64,000 bases of DNA from Colocasia esculenta (taxonomy: Eukaryota > Streptophyta > Magnoliopsida > Alismatales > Araceae), in the NCBI GenBank assembly GCA_014218235.1, contig CM024764.1, positions 68,237,184 to 68,301,183 on the forward strand, given 5' to 3'. Under the pieces are notes generated by a model. That model did no database searches. It had not been told where the DNA came from and saw nothing but the letters and a program-made list of their open reading frames with translations. A program made the translations under genes and the position numbers. Every line of letters starts with the position of its first letter. Positions within the stretch are counted from its first letter, which is position 1. Positions 9,628 through 18,901 of this stretch are shown here, piece after piece.

Positions 9628-12586
9628 TTTAGCAACCTGAATTTTTTGAAAAATAAAAATCTAAATAATATTAAAATTTTGATAATTGGAAAATCAAATA
9701 AAAGAAAACTAATTAAATTAATTAGAAAATCAAAGAAAAGAGAATTAAATAAAATCCATCAAATGAAAATAAGTAATGGCTTTTATTAAATGGACCCATT
9801 AGAAATTAGTGAGCCAAAATAGGAATTTTAAAAAGAAGAATAATGGGAAAACACCATAAATTCGTAACTAAAATGTTACTTAAATAAAAAGAGGGTATTT
9901 AATACATTAAAATCAGTGGTTTGAGTTGGATTTAGAATCCTAAACCTACCCAAATTGCTTGGCCACGAAATCCCCTCTCTCTCAACTCAATTAGGAGATC
10001 TCTTGCTTAAAAAGGGGAGAGGAAAATAAGAAACTCAAAATTAAATGGGAATTAGACTTAAACTAGGAAATGGAATTAGGGGGAGCTTAAATACTCTCTA
10101 AAACCCTCATGGCCGGCTCTAGCTCGTGCCAAGAGGTTGTTGGACCAGAAGGAGAAGCCAAGAGGAGGAGAAATCATGGAGAGGAAGATCTATCAAAGCT
10201 TCTTCCTGAGTTCTTCATCTTCAAAACCTAGAAGAGGAAAAATATGAAAGGTAGGCATTCTTACGAGCATAAACTATGGAAATTTATCTGTAGGATATTC
10301 CAATCATCTAAAACAAAGCCCTCAAATTTCGTATTTTTTCTTCAACCCAATCTTTTGTTATGGATTTTCAAAGTTCTGCAACTTACATTACCCCGAACCC
10401 CCTTGTTAAATCTTGTTCTCTTTCTACACTTGATCGCATGCCACGAAATTTTTATTGGAGATTCTGATGGAGGTTAGGCTTCTTTTGCCCCTGAAAGCCC
10501 TAATTTCCATCCATCCTATCATGCAAATTAATTCGTTGATTCCGACTCTACACTGTTCTATGTTCATCATAAACACTCTTTATTAAACCATGCCGAAACT
10601 TTTGTGGTTTTCAAATTTCGATTTACTGGAAGTACCCGTGCATGTCTAGATCTGTTTAACACTATTTTCATGATTTTTCATGCACTGTACAGTTTGTTCT
10701 TAATTTTAGAACAACCCTGTGTCAAAACATGGTAAGTTTGGACCAAGAACCAAGAACATGTCAGATCCCTGTCGGGCTCTGTCGCAGACGCTATGAACGC
10801 GACAGCCAGATAGGCCGCGTTCTGGTGTCTGGTCGCGACAGGCTTTCCTGTCGCAATCTGAACGTGACAGTTCCACTGTCACGATCTGAGCGCCTGTTCT
10901 GACAGACCCGTCGCGATCCTTGTAACCCCCTGTCGCAATCTGCTTTGACCCCGCCGCTACCCTTACTGGCGTGCGTCGCGATCTCAGGATTTTGCATGAA
11001 ACCCCCTCTTTCTGCAAGATCTGACTTTCTACAGTAACTATTACCATGATAACTGTCTTAAACGTAGTAAACAAAATTGTTAATCACAAATATGTAATTA
11101 GTTGATTAAAAAGTCTTTCACTCGATTATTTCATCTCCATGATTCTCTTAACACATGCACACACATGAACCCTCCAATATGGCTTAATTTGGCATGAAAA
11201 TGTTTCAAGAAATTTATTTCAATAATGTTTATTAATTGCCATATTTTAAATGACCGTGTCTTTATTTCTCGCGATGTTTTGTTAATACCGATCTCGATGC
11301 TCCACTGTTCCAAAATTCCTCTAGAACATCGAGCACTTGTTTTCTCTACACACTTGTCTCTTGACTTTGACGAACTCTCCATTGGATATTCCTTCTGCCG
11401 GACTAGTGAGTCTTTGTTCAAGGCCTCCGTAAGTCTCCTCTGTCCATTGATTCCCACATGGTCGACGAGCTGGTTGTACCCTAACACCTATGATACCCTT
11501 TAGGGATCAACATGATTCAAATGGCTATTAGAAGTTCTCTCTTATCTTGAATGACGCCGGACCTCTAGACCTGTGCGTAACATGGCCAGCGGAAAGGTAG
11601 TGAGTTCCACCTGACTGCCAACACCACGTGCGCGTGTTGTGCAACTGTTATTATTGCATGTTTACTCGACGTGTTACATACAATGTCCACTAGCTCTCAT
11701 CTATACTATACTCGCTCATGTATTCATGTTCACTCTACTATCTCGTCTATTCATCTAGTACTCTCATCTATTTCTTGGTACTCTATATTGGCCATTGACT
11801 GATTGTCTAAAGATAAACAATATAACCAATGCCTGGCAAGATATAAAGGGCCCGATCTAGTCCTGGGATGTGCACCCGAAAGTGCTAGTGCCCATGGGAG
11901 TTAAATGATCAGAGTGTTTGGCATTACACTCGAGTTCTATCTATCTCGACTATCTATATGACAATCAAAAAGTGCTATGTTCTCTTGTTGTCTAATGACA
12001 AAAGTGCTATACCATACGTGTTGTGCTCTTGCTATACTTTGTGCTATTTGTGATATGGCCATCTTGCTATTTTGTGCTATACTCGACACTCTTGCTATAT
12101 TGGAAAGTTGTGCTATTTCGTTCACGTGCTATCCTGCTATCTTTTACTTGACTCTCTCTCTCTCTCTCTATCATTAGTTACTCTGCCTTTAATGCATTAA
12201 TTATTTAAAGCCTGCTTGAGCCTGAGATTTAAGTCCTACTAGGCATTATAGCTCACCCTGCGTTATTTGTCGTTGTGTTCTCAGGTGAGACCGAGGATGA
12301 ACCATACACTCAAGAGGAGGGGAATGACCAAGAGTGATGTCAAGAGTACCCTAGCGTCGTAGTACTATGTTAGAGTCTTAGTTAGTCTTTTGCTTATTTC
12401 AATGTAATTGGGCCCTATAGAATGGCTCTGAGATTAGTGGTTGTAACTAGACATTTGAAAGTTTATTAATGAGAAGAATTTGCTTTAGTATTATTCATTG
12501 GGCAATGGTTTGATGTCTATTACTTGCTCTATACCCGTTTACTTGCAACTGTCTCGCGTTCCGATATTCCGCATCAGGGCGTGACA
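9628..12586 (+). repeat. 3' LTR of the chromovirus (about 2.96 kb)
   Basis: The LTR runs from just after the polypurine tract to GTGACA. Its 5' TG appears mutated (it reads TTTAGCAACCTG). The opposite-strand segment 57000-57400 matches its 3' part in order, including the phrase GCAGGGTGAGCTATAA near 12250. A patch at 10783-10985 carries TCGCGA and GTCGCAA words. The LTR has no open frame of interest; the first 500 bases are AT-rich. A short CT microsatellite sits at 12151-12170. Confidence 0.75.
11970..12145 (+). repeat. Iterated TGCTAT words in the chromovirus LTR
   Basis: About ten GTGCTAT or TTGCTAT words occur in 175 bases with irregular spacing of 8-30 bases. The first lies just upstream at about 11970 and the last near 12140. 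It is not a clean tandem repeat. It sits in the 3' third of the LTR. Confidence 0.7.
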
Positions 12587-13970
12587 AGTTTCATCAAATA
12601 AAATGTGAACAGATTGTTCCATAGTTAGAGTTTTTCTATTGAATACTTTATAACCTCTAGGTTTTGAAGTGTATCCTAACAAGAAACCTTCATCACTTTT
12701 AGCATCTAATTTACCTAGATTGTTTTTACCATTATTTAAAATAAAACACTTACAACCAAAAGGTCGGATATGACTGATGTTTGGCTTTTCCTTGTAGAGT
12801 TTATAAGATGTCTTCTTCAAGATAGGTCTGATCATACACCGGTTGATAATGTAGCAGGCTGTGTTGACTGCTTCTACCCAGAAGTACTTTGGTAGATTAT
12901 ATTCTGTAAGCATTGTCCTAGCCATGTCTAGCAGTGTTCTATTCTTTCTTTCTGCTACTCCATTTTGTTGAGGTGTTCTTGGTGCGGAGAAGTTGTGTTC
13001 AATACCACTTTCTTCACAGAATTTGACAAATTCTTCATTCTTGAATTCTCCACCATGATCAGATCGAATACTGATTATTTGAAATTTCTGATTCTTCTAT
13101 ACTAATTTACTGAACTTTAGAAAATCTGAGAACGTTTCTGATTTGGCTTCTAAAAATGATACCCAAGTGTACCTCGAGTAATCATCCACAGTTACATCGC
13201 CATAAACCTTTCCTCCAAGACTGAATGTTCTCATTGGTCCAAACAAATTCATATGAATGAGTTCCAAAGATTTGGAAGTTGTTACCACTGTTTTGGACTA
13301 AAATGAAGTTTTGGTCTGCTTTCCTTTTGCGCATGCTATACAGATTCCAAATTTCTTTAGCTTTAGCTTCAGAAGACCTTCCACCAGGTCATGCTTAATT
13401 AGTTTCTTGATCACTGAAGTACTAGCATGACCTAACCTTTTGTGCCATAGATCAGTTTCCTCACTCTTTGTGGTTGCAAGACATAGATTAACTTCTTTTA
13501 ATTCTGCTAACTATAGAGTGTAAAGATTTTTAACTCTGAGAGCTTCGAACACTGTTTTTCCATCTTTCTTTATTATACACTTATCATTTATGAAACTTAA
13601 CTGAGTGACCTTTGTCACAAAGTTGACTTATGCTAATCAGATTGTGCTTTAGACCTTCTACATACATAACATCTTCAATCAATCTTTTTATCTTGATCCT
13701 ATGGTTCCACAACCTAAAACCTTTCCTTTTCCATTATCTCCATATGTAATTTGACCAATTTCATCTCTAAAGCTTGTAAATAGTTTTCTGTCACCTGTCA
13801 TATGCCTTGAGCACCCACTATTCAAGTACCATTTGGATGCTCTTAGGCGACCCTACAAACAAAATTAAGCTTTAATTTTTGGTACCCAAATTTTCTTGGG
13901 TCCTCGATGGTTAGTTTTCAGAATCCAGTGCAAGTGTCTGGTTGTGCAAGTGTTAACCAAATGTCCTAAT
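12587..13970 (-). pseudogene. Protease and integrase of Sirevirus C
   Basis: From 13970 leftward: the end of gag (GPKKIWVPKIKA then stop), protease motif SKWYLNSGCSRHMTG near 13811-13834, a pre-integrase block (CACAKGK-like), and the integrase core with IRSDHGGEF and NGVAERKNRT. The protease catalytic Asp is Asn (codon complement at 13820-13822). The first integrase Asp, normally HMDLFGP, is also Asn (HMNLFGP, 13247-13249). Several stops occur. The frame ends near 12595 in SVHILFDET, where the element is cut by the chromovirus LTR. It cannot encode active enzymes. Confidence 0.85.
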
Positions 13971-14429
13971 TAGGGGTGTAAACGAGCCGATACGTTCGGC
14001 GAGTAGCTCGACACTCAGCTCGATAAAAACTCTACTCAACTGGTTTATTAGATAAACGAGCCAAGTTTGAACAAAAAAAAATGCTCGATTCATAAACGAG
14101 CCGAGTCTGAACACATGTGAGCTCGGCTCGATTATACTCACGAACAACTCATTTAAGTACTCGTTAAGAGCTCGATTAAGTACTCGTTAAGAATTTGTTT
14201 AAATACTCGTTAACTATTTATTTAAATATTTATTATTAAAATAAGTGTGAATTTGTTATTTTATATAGTTCTTATTAAAGTATATAATATTTATGAGGAC
14301 TTAAATATAAAGACTAAATATTAGAGGATACATGCACAAATCATATAAATAAAGTATACATAGATAATCTAATTTTAATAAAATCATAAGGACAAATGGT
14401 ATGTATGCAATTCTGAATTTCTCAAGGTC

Positions 14430-15100
14430 CCTAGGCAACTGGCTCAACTTCTTCATCCCACGACCTGTGCATTGTGTGCCTGGCCAGGGAACCTGGCGCT
14501 GCCCACGGGCCCGCCGTCGGCCACCAGAGTGGCCGGCGACCACAGGGACCCTCCGCCTGTGCTGCACAGATCTTCCGGCGGCGGCGACGGTGGCCGCACC
14601 ATCATCTCTTCCAGCGATGCAAAACGACTTCCCCCGAGCTTCCGGTGGCTTGTTGTTCCAACTCCGCCCCTTGCCGTCTGGAGGCCGGCGAGGCAATTCC
14701 GGCGGTGCTGGAAGCCGATCACAGGGCCGGCGGTGCGGTTCACCGTCGCCCCACCCCTGCACGGTGCTGCCCACGCCGCCCTCATCGCGTGCCCTACTTC
14801 CCGCGTGCCCTACTGCCCTGTGCCTGTGTCTTCTTCCTCCTCCCGCCGGCCATCCCTGGCTCCCCAATGCTTCTCGATAATGCTAGATGCCACTGCGGTG
14901 CCCATGGTGGCGTTCTTCGACATCCGACCACCCACCCCCTGCTCCAATGCCCAACCCGCTCACACACAGCCAGACCCTGCATCCCTGTCTCAGTGCCTTG
15001 TTTAGTCCCATATCGGCTGCGACAAGTGTTGGCGGGACTGGTTTCCTATAAACAACCCCCTTCACCACCAGTCTTCCTTGCCCATTTTTGCCTTCAAATA
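14430..15100. other. GC-rich cargo in the hAT element, possible captured sequence
   Basis: About 650 bases inside the AT-rich hAT are strongly GC-rich and open in several frames on both strands (up to 236 codons). This is what high GC content produces, and no domain is recognised. The sharp composition change suggests captured host DNA, as in gene-carrying hAT or Pack-type elements. Which strand, if any, was coding is unclear. Confidence 0.4.
15004..15052 (+). promoter_or_regulatory. snRNA-type promoter-like USE plus TATA pair
   Basis: AGTCCCATATCG at 15004-15015 differs at one base from the plant upstream sequence element consensus RTCCCACATCG. A TATAAA follows at 15047-15052, 31 bases later. 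Plant Pol II snRNA genes have this pair at about this spacing (Pol III types are about 10 bases closer). No snRNA or 7SL sequence follows, so at most a promoter fragment was captured. A chance match is possible. Confidence 0.35.
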
Positions 15101-15449
15101 TTAATAAAAAAAGCCCTCTTGGCTGTCGAGCGAGGAGCTCATTTAAATGTTTTAAAAATATATATAATTTATTTAAATTTTTAATTTGATTTTGAATTTG
15201 TGTTTGAACTCAAATTCGAGTATTTGAGTTTGTGTTTGGACTCGAATTCGAGCTTTATCTGAGCTCGATTACATAAACGAGCTGTTCGACGAGTCGAGTT
15301 CGAGTTTAGAAAATTTGTAACGAGCCGAGTTCGAGCATCAGTTGAAGAAGCTCGACGAGTTTCAAGCCGAATTCGAGCTCGTCAAATATAAATGAGTTCG
15401 AATTCGAGCAGAGTATAACTCGACTCAACTCAGATCGTTTACACCCCTA

Positions 15450-15961
15450 GTCCTAATTTATTGCAATGACTACAACACAGATCATATATATTCTTTGTAT
15501 GTGTAGTTTTATTTGATTTCTATTTTGTTTATAGACATATTCGTTAACTTTTATGAGATTTTTAATTTCCTTTTCTTTTACAAATTTTGGAGTTGGATAT
15601 TTTTCAGGATAAATGATTTTTTCTTCATTTGATGGAGGTGTGTAACCCACTCCATATTTCTTTTTGTCTATTTGAGCTCCTATTAATTTTACAACTAATG
15701 ATGTTTTACAACTGGTAAGTTTTTCTATAGTTATTTTCAGATAAACATTTTCATCTCTTAATTTTTCTTCAACTTGTAGTTCTTTTAGATTAGCTTCAAG
15801 TTCCATAATTCTTTTGTTTTTTATTTTTAGATCTTCACACAGTAGTTCATTAGATCTTTTGGTTTCAGTTAGATTTTGTCCTAACTTTTCTACTTCAATT
15901 TTTAGAGAGGTATTAGATTTTTCTTGATTTAGTAGATTTATCTTGACTATTTTCATTTGTT
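15450..15961 (-). pseudogene. Sirevirus C gag, coiled-coil part
   Basis: A 167-codon frame begins next to the Sirevirus B insertion and is dominated by a Lys/Glu/Leu heptad-like coiled coil (about residues 1-85). The Sirevirus-typical phrase VGYTPPSNEEKIIYPE follows. The start of the second zinc knuckle is cut by the hAT insertion at 15450. Its N-terminal half lies at 39166-40327 beyond Sirevirus B. Confidence 0.8.
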
Positions 15962-16690
15962 TAACTTGAAAGATATGTGGAACTATCTAAAACAGTAATC
16001 TAGAAGGAGAGTTGAATGGATTACTACCAATTAGAAGCACTATGACCTTCTTTTCGATTCAGCACTAACTTTTCAAAAACTTAAAAATTTATATAGAATT
16101 TGAACTATGATGTGTGTGCTTATTGTGAGTAGAACGAACAGCAACCTATCTAGTGTGTAAGTAATCAACGTGCCTACCAAACATCTATCGTGAAACGTTC
16201 AAACCATAGGACACGAAGATTTAAGGTGGTTCGGAGTACACAACTTGTGTATCCTACGTCCACCGTCCACACACACACACAGAACAACTGCTTATGAGCG
16301 AGTTCAACTCTACAACACACACACCCATGTTGTCTGATGTAAACACACAATCAGAACAACAATCCACACGTGGATCAAGCACAAGGAATGCTTGAACCAC
16401 TACCACACACACAAAGTAGTGAAGAGTGGAAAGAAAAGAAGAGTTCAGTGATGTAGAAACAAATCCTGATGTAGAACTCTTCGTTGTGGTCGTCTAGAGA
16501 AACTTCAAGCTTCGTCTTGATGATTATCAAATGGTGGAGAAGCTTGAACCGTGGATGAATCGACTTCAATCCTGCTCGAAGAATAGATCTTCCTTGTTCT
16601 GAAAAGAGAGTTGAAGCAGAGCAGCAGCGAGAAGCTCTTCTCTTGGGTTTTGATATTGTGGCTTCTTTTTGCGAAAATACCTTCATATGA

Positions 16691-16700
16691 CCTATATATA
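16691..16700 (-). promoter_or_regulatory. TATA box in Sirevirus B 3' LTR
   Basis: The minus strand reads TATATATAGG. The equivalent in the 5' LTR is at 38637-38644. The palindromic words begin about 90 bases upstream of it in both LTRs. Confidence 0.6.
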
Positions 16701-16785
16701 TGGGTGTCCAAGTATGGAGAGTCGTGCTTGAAGGGATCACCCCAATATAGATCATATCCTGACCATCAGATCTGAGTTTCTCTTC

Positions 16786-17030
16786 GTCTGTCGATAGGCA
16801 CTTCATAGCTGTCGACAGCTACTGCAGACTTTTGGTTTCCGGAACCATGATGTTGCTAGAAGTCCTTAGCTGTCGATAGGCGATTGGTGGTTGTCGACAG
16901 GAAGCATGTATCTGTCGATAGGTACATTGTATCTGGCGACAGCTACTGCTCCAATTGAGCTTCCAGTAGCTTGATTGTTGCTAGATGGTCCATCTGTCGA
17001 CATGCACATTCCTGGTTGTCGACAGGTAGT
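16786..17030. repeat. Eight CTGTCGACAG-type palindromic words, 3' LTR of Sirevirus B
   Basis: The words come as close pairs, about 20-60 bases apart, alternating between endings AGG and AGCTACT. Three read TCGATAGG where the 5' LTR reads TCGACAGG, so decay is by C to T. They lie upstream of the TATA box on the minus strand, the position of U3 enhancers. Confidence 0.85.
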
Positions 17031-17217
17031 CACTTGAAGTTCATTTCTTATACTTTTTCACTTGGTTCTTGTTGCTTGACTTGTACACATTCACACCTAC
17101 ATTGAGAAACATTCTAAGTGAGATAAAATGAATGCATAGCATGTTTCAACCATTCACACAACATCGATTAACATTACTCATCATAAAAAATATTTAAGCA
17201 CATGTCGTAACCCAACA

Positions 17218-17271
17218 TTCTCCCCCTTTTGATGATGACAAAAATTAGCATTTGATGTTTCTCCCCCTTTT
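17218..17271 (-). other. Duplicated polypurine tract of Sirevirus B
   Basis: The minus strand has AAAAGGGGGAGAA immediately before the 3' LTR (17218-17230) and AAAAGGGGGAGAAA again 28 bases upstream (17258-17271). Tandem polypurine tracts are a known Sirevirus trait; Sirevirus A has the same arrangement. Confidence 0.85.
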
Positions 17272-18901
17272 GACAACATCCAAAAAGATAGTTCATGCAC
17301 ACATGGATAAGAAGAAAGCAAGGAACTGTGGTTTCATTCATTGAGCAATAAACATACATAGTTACACAAGAACATCCAGTACATGAAGGAAATAAAAGCA
17401 AAAGAAGGGAAATTACACGACTAACACAACTAACGGACCCAACACCCAAACCTAGTGAAAAGAGAAAAATAGAGAACCCACACTAAAACCTAGACTCTAC
17501 GTGAATAATTGACACAAAACAACCCATTGCCCTTAATTTAAACTCGTGGAGGCTTCACTCTATTTCTAGTATTAAAACAATATCTTTTATGAAGTTAATA
17601 TGGGAAAAGTGGTAATTAGTATCACTTCCACCTTTCGACGTGAAGGTAGACATTTGTGATGTCCTTACCCCTAGTTACTCAATGTTAGTGAGTATTATAC
17701 CATTATGCAGAGTTAATGAAAGAACTTTTTGACGTGAAGACAGACATTTGTGATGTCCATGTCCCCGGTTATTCAGTAATGTTCATCATTGCTCTGCCTT
17801 TATCCCTTGCATATAAATTTTGTTGGATCTTTTGAGTTTTGAAATAGGTAGCTTTTCTCCCTTTTTCATGTTTGAATTTTAAAATCAAGGTCAAAGGTTA
17901 TTTAAAGTCAAAGGCCAATGTAAAATCATTATGTTCAATAACCTTCTTACTTGTCAATCCACTTTAGAAACATGATCATCCACAAGGGAGTTATTCAAGT
18001 GAGTTATGTTAAAATCATTAGATTTGTTCAATGTTTTCTAGATGATACAACCTAGACTCAGACACAAAATATTATTTCAAAATCATTGTGATTAACTAAA
18101 TGTCGTTGATACTATGTGAGTACGAAAGGTTGTAATGAATATTTCTTCTCTATTCCCCCCTTGCATCAGTATTAGAAACATACTCATGAAGAATGGATGA
18201 GAAAAGATGAAGAACTTATAGAAGAGGTGTATTTGTCGACAGCAAGAATGTGCCTGTCGACAGGTACTGAATTCAAGAAGAATGGAGGTTCTGGGAGAGG
18301 TCATATGTCGATAGGTAGAGTGGGGCTGTCGACAGCTACTGAATTTCTTCAGAAACTGGATTCTGGAAAGGCTTGGCTGTCGACAGATAGGATTGTGGTT
18401 GTCGACAGGGACTTGAAAAAACTCAGTTTAAAGGCTTGGGATTGAGAGAAATTTGACTTAATTAAAGGAGGGATTATGACACATTGAGTATGAAGGGTAC
18501 CCCTAAGAATTTTACTCACTTAGCCTAAACTTACTCCCCCATAGTGTGTGCATGTGATGACTCACATTCAAGTAAATCAATCAGGAATATATGCATCCAT
18601 ACCAAGCATTTGCACACAAAAGAACATCCATAATCATGTGAGCACCAAAATTCATTTTTATTTTTTTTATTTTTTATTTTTAAGGAGATGCATGTGATAA
18701 AATTAAAAGAAACCAAATACTTTATTAGGGAGTTAATGACCTTTATGTATAAGTAGACTATGGATACTTGGCGGGGTATGTTTACTCATGCATAATGATA
18801 GTTTCCAAACAAGCCTAACTTGTTTTTCCACATGTCACCATTTGATATACCTCATAGTCACTACACACAAGGATTATTTACTCCGCAATCTGGTATTGGA
18901 T
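17272..18901 (-). repeat. Non-coding 3' region of Sirevirus B with palindromic words
   Basis: No supported coding region occupies these 1.6 kb. A diverged direct duplication of about 55 bases lies at 17633-17686 and 17726-17783 (shared TGACATCACAAATGTCT-like core on the minus strand). At 18228-18412 there are six TGTCGACAG or TGTCGATAG words with linkers resembling those in the LTR (for example AGCTACTG after the word). An env-like gene sits at this position in some Sireviruses, but here it is absent. Confidence 0.7.

Larger units (their letters stand above)
9271..12586 (+). mobile_element. 3' end of a Tekay/Del-type chromovirus (Ty3/gypsy)
   Basis: The fragment starts abruptly inside the C-terminal part of the integrase, then gives a chromodomain, stop codon, polypurine tract and an LTR of about 3 kb ending in GTGACA at 12586. 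Everything 5' of the integrase tail is missing. It abuts the truncated Sirevirus C at 12587, so it either inserted there and was later partly deleted, or was joined by a rearrangement. The LTR is related to the fragments at 44497-44999 and 56959-60683, which lie in the opposite orientation. Confidence 0.82.
13971..15449. mobile_element. Non-autonomous hAT element with 8-bp TSD
   Basis: The left end TAGGGGTGTAAACGA and the right end TCGTTTACACCCCTA are perfect 15-bp inverted repeats. They are flanked by the identical 8-bp GTCCTAAT at 13963-13970 and 15450-15457. An 8-bp TSD with TAGGGGTG-type ends defines a hAT insertion. Subterminal regions (13980-14170 and 15225-15420) are packed with GAGCTCG or CTCGA words on both strands. 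There is no transposase. It interrupts the second zinc knuckle of Sirevirus C gag. Confidence 0.92.
15967..17217 (-). repeat. 3' LTR of Sirevirus B
   Basis: The right end (minus-strand start) is TGTTGGG, next to the polypurine tract. The left end is TG on the plus strand, adjoining TSD TAACT. The sequence matches 37896-39160 along its length, with differences that are mostly C/T or G/A. It includes an (AC)n stretch near 16265-16330, a TATATATA box at 16691-16700 and eight GTCGACAG-type words upstream of that box. Confidence 0.88.

Noticed and set aside
15004..15080. A complete snRNA or 7SL gene
   Set aside because: No snRNA or 7SL transcript sequence follows the USE/TATA pair.
14474..15184. 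A 236-codon frame in the hAT cargo as a gene
   Set aside because: Several overlapping frames on both strands are equally long, as expected from high GC; no recognisable motif.
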